Shown in pieces: positions 17,245 through 25,509 of a stretch of 48,677 nucleotides of DNA (its first letter is position 1; each line of letters opens with the position of its first letter). The DNA is from Gammaproteobacteria bacterium UBA7803. Its GTDB lineage: Bacteria > Pseudomonadota > Gammaproteobacteria > Pseudomonadales > Azotimanducaceae. The stretch lies in assembly GCA_002480525.1 (NCBI GenBank), contig DLCH01000035.1, forward strand, positions 36,472-85,148, written 5' to 3'. A program made the position numbers and the translations under genes. The notes under the pieces are model-generated. The model searched no databases and was not told the DNA's origin. It saw only the letters and a program-made list of their open reading frames with translations.

Positions 17245-19120
17245 CCTCGAGATAGCCGAGCACCTGCTCCACCGCCTGCTCCGGCGACGTCTCGGTGGTG
17301 CGGATGTGCAGCTCGGCCGCCTCCGGCGGCTGATACTCCGAGTCGATGCCGGTGAAGTTGGTGATCTCTCCCGCACGGGCGCGCTTGTACAGTCCCTTGG
17401 GGTCACGCTGCTCGCAGACCTCGAGCGGCGTGTCCACGAACACCTCCACGAACTCGCCCTCGTCGAGCAGGTCGCGGACCATGCGGCGTTCGCTGCGGAA
17501 CGGCGAGATGAAGGAGACGATGGTGATGAGCCCGGCGTCCACCATCAGCTTCGCGGCTTCCCCGACCCGGCGGATGTTCTCCACCCGGTCGGCGGCGGTG
17601 AAGCCCAGGTCGCGGTTCAGACCGTGCCGGACGTTGTCGCCATCCAGCACGTAGGTGTGGCGGTTGAGATCGTGCAGCCGGCTTTCCAGCAGATTGGCGA
17701 TGGTCGACTTGCCCGAGCCCGACAGGCCGGTCATCCACACCACCACCGGCCGCTGATGCTTGATGGCGGCCCGGTGCTGCTTGTCGATGGTCAGCGCCTG
17801 CCAGTGAATGTTGTCGGCGCGGCGCAGCGAGAAGTCGAACAGGCCCGCGCCGACCGTGGCGTTGCTCTGCCGGTCGATCAGAATGAACGCGCCCAGCTCG
17901 CCGTCCTCCGAAAACGGCTCGAACGCCACCCGCTGGCTCAGGCTGACGTTGGCCACGCCGAGCTCGTTCAGCCCCAGGCTCTTGGCCGGCTGGGTCTCCA
18001 GGGTGTTGACGTTGACGCTGTGCTTGAGCTCCGTCACCACGCAGGACACGGTTCGCGTGCCGGTCTTCAGGTAGTACTGGCGGCCCGGATACATCGGCGC
18101 ATCGCTCATCCACAGCAGGTGCACGGCGAGCTGATCCGATGTCTGCGGCGGCGTCTGGGCCGCGGTGATGACGTCGCCGCGGCTGATGTCGATCTCGTCG
18201 GTCAGGGTGAGCGTCACCGCCTGCCCGGGCTGGGCCTCGTCGAGGTCGCCGTCGAAGGTGACGATGCGCGCCACCGTCGAGCGCTGGCCGGACGGCAGCA
18301 CCTGGACGGCGTCGCCCGGCCGCACCGTGCCGCTGACGATGGTGCCGCAGAACCCGCGGAAATCCAGATCCGGCCGGTTAACCCACTGGACCGGCAGGCG
18401 GAACGGCCGGGCTGCGAGATCCTTGCCGGTCCGCACGCCTTCCAGATGCTCGAGCAGCGTGGGTCCGCCGTACCAACCCATGTGCTCACCGGCGCTGGTG
18501 ACGTTGTCGCCCTTCAGCGCCGACATGGGAATCGGCGTGATGTTCAATTCGCCGAGCTGCCCGGCGAAGGCACGGTACTCGTCGACGATGCGCTCGAACA
18601 CGGCCTGGTCGTAGCCGACCAGGTCCATCTTGTTCACCGCCAGCACCACGTCGCGGATGCCGAACAGGGAGGCGATGTAGCTGTGCCGCTTGGTCTGGGT
18701 GAGGATGCCCTTGCGGGCGTCCACCAGGATTACCGCGAGCTCGGCGTTCGAGGCGCCGGTGGCCATGTTGCGGGTGTACTGCTCGTGACCGGGGCAGTCG
18801 GCCACCACGAACTTGCGACGGTCCGTGGCGAAGTAGCGATAGGCGACGTCGATGGTGATGCCCTGCTCCCGCTCGGCGGCGAGGCCGTCGACGAGCAGCG
18901 CGAAGTCGATGTCCTCGCCCTGGGTGCCGGACCGGCGGCTGTCGGCTTCCAGGGCGGCGAGTTGGTCTTCGAAGATCAGCTTCGAGTCGTACAGCAGCCG
19001 GCCGATGAGGGTGCTCTTGCCGTCGTCCACGCTGCCGCAGGTGAGAAAGCGCAGGGTGGTCTTGGCGGCCTGGGCCTCCAGATAGGATTCGATGGTCTGG
19101 GGAGCGGCCTGCTCGCTCAT
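17225..19120 (-). CDS. cysNC: Bifunctional sulfate adenylyltransferase large subunit / APS kinase (CysNC)
   Basis: Predicted 631-residue fusion. The N-terminal EF-Tu-like GTPase (about residues 20-440) couples GTP hydrolysis to ATP sulfurylase activity. Its motifs are GSVDDGKST, DCPGHEQYTRN and NKMDLVGYD, then beta-barrel domains. The C-terminal APS kinase (about 455-625) has GLSGSGKSTIANLLE, DGDNVRHGLN, GFTAADRVENIRRVGEAAKL and FISPFRSER. Together with CysD it converts sulfate to adenylyl sulfate and then to PAPS for cysteine synthesis or sulfation. Its ATG shares one base with the cysD stop. The end carries the 17205-17244 duplication. Confidence 0.95.
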   Translation of the reverse strand: MSEQAAPQTIESYLEAQAAKTTLRFLTCGSVDDGKSTLIGRLLYDSKLIFEDQLAALEADSRRSGTQGEDIDFALLVDGLAAEREQGITIDVAYRYFATDRRKFVVADCPGHEQYTRNMATGASNAELAVILVDARKGILTQTKRHSYIASLFGIRDVVLAVNKMDLVGYDQAVFERIVDEYRAFAGQLGELNITPIPMSALKGDNVTSAGEHMGWYGGPTLLEHLEGVRTGKDLAARPFRLPVQWVNRPDLDFRGFCGTIVSGTVRPGDAVQVLPSGQRSTVARIVTFDGDLDEAQPGQAVTLTLTDEIDISRGDVITAAQTPPQTSDQLAVHLLWMSDAPMYPGRQYYLKTGTRTVSCVVTELKHSVNVNTLETQPAKSLGLNELGVANVSLSQRVAFEPFSEDGELGAFILIDRQSNATVGAGLFDFSLRRADNIHWQALTIDKQHRAAIKHQRPVVVWMTGLSGSGKSTIANLLESRLHDLNRHTYVLDGDNVRHGLNRDLGFTAADRVENIRRVGEAAKLMVDAGLITIVSFISPFRSERRMVRDLLDEGEFVEVFVDTPLEVCEQRDPKGLYKRARAGEITNFTGIDSEYQPPEAAELHIRTTETSPEQAVEQVLGYLEARGVLG

Positions 19121-20025
19121 CAGAAATACCCCTCCTGCTTCTTCTTCTCCATGGAAGCCGAAGCGTCGTGGTCGATGGCGCGCCCCTGGCGCTCGGAGGT
19201 GCGCGTCACCAGCATCTCCTCGATGATGCCGGCGAGATCGGTGGCCGTGCTCTCGATGGCGCCGGTCAGCGGATAGCAGCCCAGGGTGCGGAACCGCACC
19301 ATGCGCATCTCCGGCTGCTCACCGGGCTCGAGCGGCATGCGGTCGTCGTCGACCATGATCAGCATGCCGTTGCGCTCCACCACCGGCCGCTCCCGGGCGA
19401 AGTACAGCGGCACGATCGGAATGTTCTCCTGGTGGATGTACTGCCAGATGTCGAGCTCGGTCCAGTTGGACAGGGGAAACACGCGGATGCTCTCCCCCTT
19501 GCGGACCCGGCTGTTGTAGAGATGCCACAGCTCGGGACGCTGATTCTTCGGGTCCCAGCGGTGCTGGGCGTTCCTGAACGAGAACACCCGCTCCTTGGCC
19601 CGGGACTTCTCCTCGTCGCGGCGGGCGCCGCCGAAGGCAGCGTCGAACTGGTATTTGTCCAGCGCCTGCTTGAGGGACTGGGTCTTCATCACGTCGGTGT
19701 GCACCTGGGAGCCGTGGGTGAACGGCCCGACGCCGTCTCGCACCCCGTCCTGGTTGATGTGGACGATGAGGTCCATGCCGATGTCGGCCGCGGTACGGTC
19801 GCGGAACTCGATCATCTCGCGGAACTTCCAGGTCGTGTCGACATGGAGCAGCGGGAACGGCGGTTTCGAGGGGAAGAACGCCTTGCGGGCGAGATGCAGC
19901 ATCACCGACGAATCCTTGCCGATGGAGTACAGCATCACCGGGTTCTCGCACTCGGCGAGCACCTCCCGCATGATGTGGATGCTTTCCGCCTCGAGCCGCT
20001 CGAGATGGGTCATCGGTCTGGGCAA
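19120..20025 (-). CDS. cysD: Sulfate adenylyltransferase small subunit CysD
   Basis: Predicted 301-residue ATP sulfurylase catalytic subunit of the PP-loop family. The ATP pyrophosphate-binding loop is in LYSIGKDSSVMLHLARKAF (about residues 32-50). It is followed by LLHVDTTWKFREMIEFRD, FGGARRDEEKSRAKERVFSF, NWTELDIWQYI and a C-terminal segment with CYPLTGAIESTATDL. Length is typical. It is the first gene of cysD-cysNC. A promoter and an overlapping palindrome lie 30-60 bases upstream (20058-20086). Confidence 0.96.
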   Translation of the reverse strand: MPRPMTHLERLEAESIHIMREVLAECENPVMLYSIGKDSSVMLHLARKAFFPSKPPFPLLHVDTTWKFREMIEFRDRTAADIGMDLIVHINQDGVRDGVGPFTHGSQVHTDVMKTQSLKQALDKYQFDAAFGGARRDEEKSRAKERVFSFRNAQHRWDPKNQRPELWHLYNSRVRKGESIRVFPLSNWTELDIWQYIHQENIPIVPLYFARERPVVERNGMLIMVDDDRMPLEPGEQPEMRMVRFRTLGCYPLTGAIESTATDLAGIIEEMLVTRTSERQGRAIDHDASASMEKKKQEGYF

Positions 20026-20057
20026 AACGGGCTCCGGCCTGACTCAGCGCGGGCGCT

Positions 20058-20086
20058 ATTAGACTGAACTCGTCTAACCCTCGCAA
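20058..20086 (-). promoter_or_regulatory. cysD promoter with an overlapping operator-like palindrome
   Basis: On the minus strand, -35 TTGCGA (plus 20081-20086) and -10 TCTAAT (plus 20058-20063) are separated by exactly 17 bases, placing the start near 20051, about 25 bases before cysD. A 6-7-6 dyad, TTAGAC (20059-20064) and GTCTAA (20072-20077), lies across the -10 box and spacer. Its position is that of a repressor operator. The regulator is unknown; the sequence does not obviously resemble a CysB site. Confidence 0.55.
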
Positions 20087-20094
20087 CAATCGTG

Positions 20095-20124
20095 TTGTTC
20101 AAAGCATATGCCCGTTTGTACACT
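20095..20124 (+). promoter_or_regulatory. Possible promoter for the spermidine-synthase-like pair
   Basis: TTGTTC (20095-20100) and TACACT (20119-20124) are spaced 18 bases apart. Transcription would start near 20131, which supports ATG 20159 over the upstream in-frame ATG at 20108 as the first codon of the following gene. Matches to consensus are moderate. Confidence 0.4.
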
Positions 20125-20158
20125 CCGGGCCTTTCACCTGCGGGACGCCGGACGTCGA

Positions 20159-20806
20159 ATGGCCGCCATCATCTATATCCTCGCCTTCGTCGGAGGCTTC
20201 TCGATCATGTCCCTGGAACTGCTCGGCGGGCGCGTGCTGGCCCCCTACTTCGGCAGTTCCATCTACGTCTGGGGCAGCATCATCACCGTGTTCATGCTGT
20301 CCCTGTCCGTCGGCTATCTGCTCGGCGGCCGGCTGTCGCTGCACCAGCCGACCCTCGGCCGGTTCGCGCTGATCTTCCTCGGCGCGGCGATCTGCCTGTA
20401 CCCGCTGGTCTACTTCAGCGAGGACATCATGGTGTGGATCTTCGAGCGGGTGGTGGACCCCCGTTACGGGTCGCTGCTGGCGTCGGGCGTGCTGTTCATC
20501 GTGCCCACGGTGATCATGGGCATGATCTCGCCCTACTCCGTGCGGATGCTGGTGAAGACCACGGACCAGTCCGGGCACGTCGCCGGCATACTCTACTTCG
20601 TGTCCACCCTCGGCAGTTCTCTCGGCACGCTGGCGACGTCCTTCTATCTGATTCTCTGGTTCGAGATCAACACCATCCTGACGCTGCTCACCTGCGGACT
20701 GCTGGCCATGGCGGCCCTGGCCGGCATTGCCAGCCGGTTCGGGCCGACCCTGCCGCGCAGCCAGCATGCCGCTCCCCTGGCCGACGCGGCTGAGGAGGCT
20801 GCGTGA
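20159..20806 (+). CDS. Membrane half of a split spermidine-synthase-like protein
   Basis: Predicted 215-residue inner-membrane protein with about six hydrophobic segments. It starts MAAIIYILAFVGGFSIMSLELLGGRVLAPYFGSS, the hallmark of the membrane part found fused to a spermidine-synthase-like domain in many bacteria. Further segments include YVWGSIITVFMLSLSVGYLLGG and LFIVPTVIMGMISPYSVRML. In the fused relatives this region precedes the SpeE-like domain in one chain; here that domain is a separate gene whose ATG touches this stop. Role unknown; inferred to pair with the downstream protein. An upstream ATG (20108) would add 17 residues but falls inside the likely promoter. Confidence 0.82.
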   Translation: MAAIIYILAFVGGFSIMSLELLGGRVLAPYFGSSIYVWGSIITVFMLSLSVGYLLGGRLSLHQPTLGRFALIFLGAAICLYPLVYFSEDIMVWIFERVVDPRYGSLLASGVLFIVPTVIMGMISPYSVRMLVKTTDQSGHVAGILYFVSTLGSSLGTLATSFYLILWFEINTILTLLTCGLLAMAALAGIASRFGPTLPRSQHAAPLADAAEEAA

Positions 20807-21711
20807 TGCGCCACCGCTCCCTGCCCGGCCTGACGGGTCTGCTGCTGGCACTCGCCCTGACCGCGCTGCCGGCGGCGAGCCAGGCGCGGATCATCCATCA
20901 GGAGAACTCCCTCTACAGCAACATCGTCATCGACAAGCGAGGACCGGTGCTGTGCCTGCAGTTCAGCGTGCGCCGCGACCAGCGCAACCAGTCCTGCATG
21001 AACGAGCGCAAGCCGAAGGAGATGGTGTTCGACTACGCGCGGATGATGATGGCCAGCCTGCTCATCGAGCCCGAGCCGAAGCGCATCCTCACCCTCGGCC
21101 TCGGCGGCGGCACCCTGCCCATGGCCCTCGACGAGATCTTTCCGGAGGTCCGCCAGGACGTGGTCGAGATCGACCCGGCCGTGGTCCGGGTGGCCCGGGA
21201 GTACTTCCGCTTCGCGCCGAGCGAGCGGGTGAACGTGTTCGCCCAGGACGGCCGGGTGTTCGTCAAGCGCGCCGCGACCCAGGGCGAGACCTACGACCTG
21301 ATCATGCTCGACGCCTTCAACGGCGAGTACATCCCGGAGCACCTGATGACCCGGGAGTTCCTCGAGGAGGTCCGGGCGCTGCTCGCCCCCGGCGGCGTGG
21401 TCGCGGCCAACACCTTCTCCATCTCGGACCTGTACGACCACGAGTCCGTGACTTACCAGGCGGTGTTCGGGCCGTTCTTCAACCTGCGGACGGACGCCAG
21501 CGGCAACCGGGTGATCCTCGCGGCCAACGGACCGCTGCCGGACCGAGCGGCCATGGCCGAGCGGGCGGAGGGCCTGGCGGATCTGCTCGCGCCCTACGGC
21601 GTCGAATTCGCGCCGCTGCTCGACATGATGGACACCACGCCCGACTGGGACCCGGACGCCGCGGTTCTGACCGATCAGTACTCGCCCGTCAATCTGCTGC
21701 AGGGGCGCTGA
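20806..21711 (+). CDS. Secreted spermidine-synthase-like protein
   Basis: Predicted 301-residue protein with the SpeE-type Rossmann fold: GLGGGTLPMAL and DVVEIDPAVVRVAREYF for nucleoside binding, then YDLIMLDAFNGEYIPEHL. True spermidine synthases have a DSTDP-like active-site segment at that last position; DAF lacks the second aspartate, so polyamine synthesis is doubtful. The N-terminus LTGLLLALALTALPAASQA looks like a cleavable signal peptide, which would place the domain in the periplasm, where S-adenosylmethionine is not expected. ATG at 20806 is preferred over the GTG one codon earlier; GAGGAGG lies upstream. It is coupled to the membrane gene before it. Confidence 0.82.
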   Translation: MRHRSLPGLTGLLLALALTALPAASQARIIHQENSLYSNIVIDKRGPVLCLQFSVRRDQRNQSCMNERKPKEMVFDYARMMMASLLIEPEPKRILTLGLGGGTLPMALDEIFPEVRQDVVEIDPAVVRVAREYFRFAPSERVNVFAQDGRVFVKRAATQGETYDLIMLDAFNGEYIPEHLMTREFLEEVRALLAPGGVVAANTFSISDLYDHESVTYQAVFGPFFNLRTDASGNRVILAANGPLPDRAAMAERAEGLADLLAPYGVEFAPLLDMMDTTPDWDPDAAVLTDQYSPVNLLQGR

Positions 21712-21723
21712 GCCGCCGGGACA

Positions 21724-23262
21724 TCAGCGGGCCCCGGCCTTCGCCCAGTACTCGTCCTTCAGCAGCCGCTTGTAGAGCTTGCCCGTCGGGTGACGCGGCA
21801 GCTCCTCCCGGAAGTCCACCGAACGCGGGCACTTCACGTGGGAGAGCTGGTCGCGGCAGTACTCCATGAGCTCCATGGCCAGCTCCGGCGTCGCGTCCGC
21901 CATTGTCCGGGGCTGCACCACCGCCTTCACTTCCTCGCCGAACTCTTCGTTCGGCACGCCGAACACGGCCACGTCCATCACCTTGGGATGGGTGATCAGC
22001 ACGTTCTCAGCCTCCTGGGGATAGATGTTGACGCCGCCGGAGATGATCATGAAGTGCTTGCGGTCGGTGAGATAGAGATAGCCGTCCTCGTCGAGGTAGC
22101 CGACGTCGCCGAGGGTCGTCCAGCCTTGCGGGTGGCGCGAGCCGGCAGTCTTGTCCGGGTCCTTGTAGTACTCGAACTGGCCGCCGCCGCCGAAGTAGAT
22201 GGTGCCGGATTCCCCCGCCGGCAGCTCGGCGCCGTCGTCGTCGCAGACGTGGATCTCGCAGTTCAGCGGCCGCCCCACCGAGCCCTTGTGGGCCAGCCAC
22301 TCCTCGGAGTTGAGCTGCACGAATCCGTTGCCTTCGGTGCCCGCGTAGTACTCGTAGAGCACGGGCCCCCACCAGTCGATCATCTGCTCCTTCACTGGCA
22401 CCGGGCACGGCGCCGCCGCGTGAATCGCGCAGCGCAGCGACGAGACGTCGTAGCGCGCGCGGACCTCTTCGGGCAGTTTCAGCATGCGCACGAACATGGT
22501 CGGCACCCACTGGCTGTGGGTGACCCGGTAGCGCTCGATGAACTCGAGGGCGCGCTCGGCGTCGAAGTGCTCCATCACCACCACCTGAATGCCGTGGCGC
22601 AGGCAGCCCATCGTGAACGCCAGCGGCGCGGCATGGTACAGCGGCGCCGGCGACAGGTAGATCGAGCTCTGGTCGGCGCCGTAGATCAGCTCCAGCATGT
22701 TGGGCGCCTGCAGCTCCCCATACGGTTCCTCGGGCAGCGGCTTCTTGACGCCTTTCGGATAGCCGGTCGTACCCGAGGAGTAGAGCATCGACTGGCCTTC
22801 GCACTGGTCCGGAATCGGCGTCTCCGGCATGCCGGCGATCGCCTCCTCCCAGGATTCGAACCCGGCGATCGTGTCGTCCACCATGAAACGCCTTTCCACC
22901 GCCGGCATACGGTCGAGCAGCGGCTCCACGACCTCCCGGCGCCCGGGCGAGGTGATGAACACCCGGGCCTCGCAGTTGTCGACGATGTACTCGACCTCGG
23001 CCTGCTGCAGGCGGTAGCTGATCGCCGTGTAGTACAGGCCGGCCCGCTGAGCCGCCCAGCAGATCTGCAGAAAGCGGGGATGGTTCTCCAGCAGGATGGC
23101 GATGTGATCCCCCCGCTCGAGGCCCAGCCGGCGGAACAGGTGCGCCCCCTGGTTGGCCACCTTTTCCAGCTCGCCGCAGGTCACGGTCAGGCCGCTTTCC
23201 GCCATCACGTAGGCGATCTTGTCAGGATTCTGCTCGGCGATGATTCCCGGATGCACGTTCAC
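21724..23262 (-). CDS. Acyl-CoA synthetase (AMP-binding, class I adenylate-forming)
   Basis: Predicted 512-residue cytosolic ligase that activates a carboxylic acid as acyl-AMP and then acyl-CoA. It has the P-loop-like MLYSSGTTGYPKGV (about residues 160-173), YLSPAPLYHAAPLAF, EYYAGTEGNGF, the TLGDVGYLDEDGYLYLTDR hinge region and the C-terminal lysine in PTGKLYKRLL. Length and motifs fit medium/long-chain or aromatic acid CoA ligases; substrate cannot be set. It diverges from the gamma-glutamyltransferase-like gene. It could work with the crotonase at 14.2 kb, but they are not in one operon. Confidence 0.9.
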   Translation of the reverse strand: MNVHPGIIAEQNPDKIAYVMAESGLTVTCGELEKVANQGAHLFRRLGLERGDHIAILLENHPRFLQICWAAQRAGLYYTAISYRLQQAEVEYIVDNCEARVFITSPGRREVVEPLLDRMPAVERRFMVDDTIAGFESWEEAIAGMPETPIPDQCEGQSMLYSSGTTGYPKGVKKPLPEEPYGELQAPNMLELIYGADQSSIYLSPAPLYHAAPLAFTMGCLRHGIQVVVMEHFDAERALEFIERYRVTHSQWVPTMFVRMLKLPEEVRARYDVSSLRCAIHAAAPCPVPVKEQMIDWWGPVLYEYYAGTEGNGFVQLNSEEWLAHKGSVGRPLNCEIHVCDDDGAELPAGESGTIYFGGGGQFEYYKDPDKTAGSRHPQGWTTLGDVGYLDEDGYLYLTDRKHFMIISGGVNIYPQEAENVLITHPKVMDVAVFGVPNEEFGEEVKAVVQPRTMADATPELAMELMEYCRDQLSHVKCPRSVDFREELPRHPTGKLYKRLLKDEYWAKAGAR

Positions 23263-23385
23263 TCCCCATCGGTCGACTGTCGAACGCGCAACTTAGGCAG
23301 TTTTGCCGGCCGGCGCAATCGGCGCCGGGCCCGCCGGCGCAGTACACTGCACGCTCCGCCGCACAGCCGCCGTGAAGGACCCGCC

Positions 23386-24960
23386 ATGGTGCCGTTGAAT
23401 TTCGAGCAGCCCTATCCCTCGAACCGGTCGCCGATCTGTGCCGCGAACGTGGTGGCCACCTCCCAGCCGCTGGCGACCCAGGCCGGCATCGACGCCCTGC
23501 GCCGCGGCGGCAACGCCGTCGACGCCGCGCTGGCTGCCGCCATCACCCTGACGGTGGTGGAGCCCAACAACAACGGCCTGGGGAGTGACGCCTTCTGCAT
23601 CCTCCACGACGGTGCCGAGCTGACCGGGCTGAACGCCTCGGGCCGGAGCCCCGCCGCCTGGCGGCCCGAGCGGTTCGCCGGGCTGGACCGGATGCCGGCC
23701 CGGGGCTGGGATTCGGTGACCGTGCCGGGCGCGGTCAGCGCCTGGGTGGCGCTGTCGGATCGCTACGGCCGCCTGCCGTTCGCGGCGCTGTTCGAGGCGG
23801 CCGTCGGCTATGCCCGGGACGGCTTTCAGGTCGGTCCGAAGTCGGCCTACTACTGGGCGCTCGCCGGCCGCCCGCTGGCCGACCGGTTTCCCGACTTCGC
23901 CGCGCACTTCTGGCCGCCGCCGGCGCCGGGCGCCCTGGTGCGCCGGCCCGATCTGGCGGAGACCCTGGAGGCCGTCGCCGCCAGCCGGGGTGAGGCGTTC
24001 TACCGGGGCGAGCTGGCGCGGCGCATGGTCGCCGCCGCCGGGAAGGACGGCGGCGCCCTGTCGCTGGCGGATCTGGCCGAGCACCGCGCCGACTGGGTGA
24101 CGCCGCTGGCGGTGGCCTACCGGGACGTCACGCTGCACGAGATTCCGCCCAACGGTCAGGGCCTGGCGGCGCAGATCGCCCTCGGCATCCTGGCCCGCCG
24201 GCCGCGCCACGACCTGGACAGCGAGCCGGCCATTCACCAGGAGATCGAAGCGATGAAGGTGGCCGTGCGGGCCGCCTTCGACCACATCGCCGATCCCGCG
24301 TCGATGCGGGTAGATCCCGCCGAGCTGCTGGCGGACGGACACCTCGACGCGCTGGCGGGGCGGATCGGCGACGCCGCCGCCCCCGTGCCCCCGGCGCCCC
24401 TGCCGGTGGGGCGGGACACGGTCTGCCTGGCCGCCGCGGACAGCAGAGGCATGATGGTGTCCTTCATCCAGTCGAACTACGAGGGATTCGGCGCCGGCGT
24501 CGTCGTTCCGGGCACGGGCATCGCCATGCAGAATCGGGGCAGCGGCTTCTCGCTGGAGCCGGATCACCCCAACCGCGTCGGCCCCCGCAAGCGCCCGTTC
24601 CACACCATCATCCCGGGGTTCGTCACCGACGCCGGGGGGCCTCGCCTGGCTTTCGGGCTGATGGGCGGGCACATGCAGCACCAGGGCCACGTGCAGATGG
24701 TCCGGCGCCTGTTCGACCACGGCCAGAACCCCCAGGCCGCCAGCGACGCGCCGCGCTGGCACGTCTACCCGGACTATGCGGTCGGGCTGGAGCAGGGGTT
24801 TCCGGAAGCCGTCGCCGAGGGTCTGCGCCGGCGCGGACACCGGGTCCGGCACGAGCCGCGGGAACACGTGTTCGGCGGGGCCCAGCTCGTGCTGCGCACC
24901 GCCGACGGCTACGTCGCCGGCTCGGACCACCGCAAGGAAGGCCAGGCGGCGGGCTACTGA
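23386..24960 (+). CDS. Gamma-glutamyltransferase family protein (Ntn hydrolase)
   Basis: Predicted 524-residue member of the gamma-glutamyltranspeptidase family, which self-cleaves to free a catalytic threonine. N-terminal hallmarks are VVATSQPLATQAGIDALRRGGNAVDAALAAA and the GLGSDAFC and LNASGRSP segments. The nucleophile is probably the threonine in RDTVCLAAAD (about residue 345), followed by SFIQSNYEGFGAG and MQNRGSGFSL. The C-terminal GLMGGHMQHQGHVQM is also typical. There is no signal peptide, so unlike E. coli Ggt it would be cytosolic, which fits the GGT-like acylase/hydrolase subgroup. Substrate unknown. ATG at 23386 follows a GAAGGA. Confidence 0.88.
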   Translation: MVPLNFEQPYPSNRSPICAANVVATSQPLATQAGIDALRRGGNAVDAALAAAITLTVVEPNNNGLGSDAFCILHDGAELTGLNASGRSPAAWRPERFAGLDRMPARGWDSVTVPGAVSAWVALSDRYGRLPFAALFEAAVGYARDGFQVGPKSAYYWALAGRPLADRFPDFAAHFWPPPAPGALVRRPDLAETLEAVAASRGEAFYRGELARRMVAAAGKDGGALSLADLAEHRADWVTPLAVAYRDVTLHEIPPNGQGLAAQIALGILARRPRHDLDSEPAIHQEIEAMKVAVRAAFDHIADPASMRVDPAELLADGHLDALAGRIGDAAAPVPPAPLPVGRDTVCLAAADSRGMMVSFIQSNYEGFGAGVVVPGTGIAMQNRGSGFSLEPDHPNRVGPRKRPFHTIIPGFVTDAGGPRLAFGLMGGHMQHQGHVQMVRRLFDHGQNPQAASDAPRWHVYPDYAVGLEQGFPEAVAEGLRRRGHRVRHEPREHVFGGAQLVLRTADGYVAGSDHRKEGQAAGY

Positions 24961-24979
24961 GGCCCGCCGCCCGGGCGCG

Positions 24980-25381
24980 TCACTCCTCGTCCCGGGCCTT
25001 GAGATCCAGCGCGGCGGAGTTCATGCAGTAGCGCAGCCCGGTGGGCTCCGGCCCGTCGGGAAACACGTGCCCGAGGTGCGCGTCGCAGCTCGCGCAGAGC
25101 ACTTCCGTGCGGCGCATCATCAGGCTGTCGTCGTCGCGGGTCGCCACCGCCGATTCCTCCAGCGGGGCGTAGAAGCTCGGCCAGCCGCTGCCGGAATCGT
25201 ACTTGGTGCTGGAATCGAACAGCGGCTCGCCGCAGCACACGCAGTGGTACGTTCCCGGCGTCTTGGTGTCCCAGTACTTGCCGGTGAACGCCCGCTCGGT
25301 GCCGGCCTTCCGCGCCACTTCGTACTGCTCCGGGGTCAGCTCCCGGCGCCACTGCTCGTCCGGCTTGTCTACCTTCGCCAT
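24980..25381 (-). CDS. msrB: Peptide methionine-R-sulfoxide reductase MsrB
   Basis: Predicted 133-residue cytosolic repair enzyme reducing methionine-R-sulfoxide in proteins. The zinc site is C47/C50 in YHCVCCGEPLF and C96/C99 in LCASCDAHLGHVF; the catalytic cysteine is C119 in RYCMNSAAL. SGSGWPSFYAP is the substrate-binding region. ATG at 25381 begins MAKVDKPDEQWRREL, the usual MsrB start; the 26 in-frame residues upstream look like noncoding sequence. It diverges from the aminotransferase gene. Confidence 0.96.
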   Translation of the reverse strand: MAKVDKPDEQWRRELTPEQYEVARKAGTERAFTGKYWDTKTPGTYHCVCCGEPLFDSSTKYDSGSGWPSFYAPLEESAVATRDDDSLMMRRTEVLCASCDAHLGHVFPDGPEPTGLRYCMNSAALDLKARDEE

Positions 25382-25509
25382 GGGTCCTGCGTACTCCCTG
25401 CCATCGATGCGCCGGCCCGCCGGCCGCCCCCGTCGGGCGCTATGTCCGGATCGGCGCATTCGCTACACTGATCAGATCGGCGTCGATGTTAATGCAACCA
25501 GGAATCCAA

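Noticed and set aside
21790..23385. Plus-strand frame leading into the gamma-glutamyltransferase-like gene
   Set aside because: It is the antisense of the acyl-CoA ligase. The true start at 23386 matches the family N-terminus.
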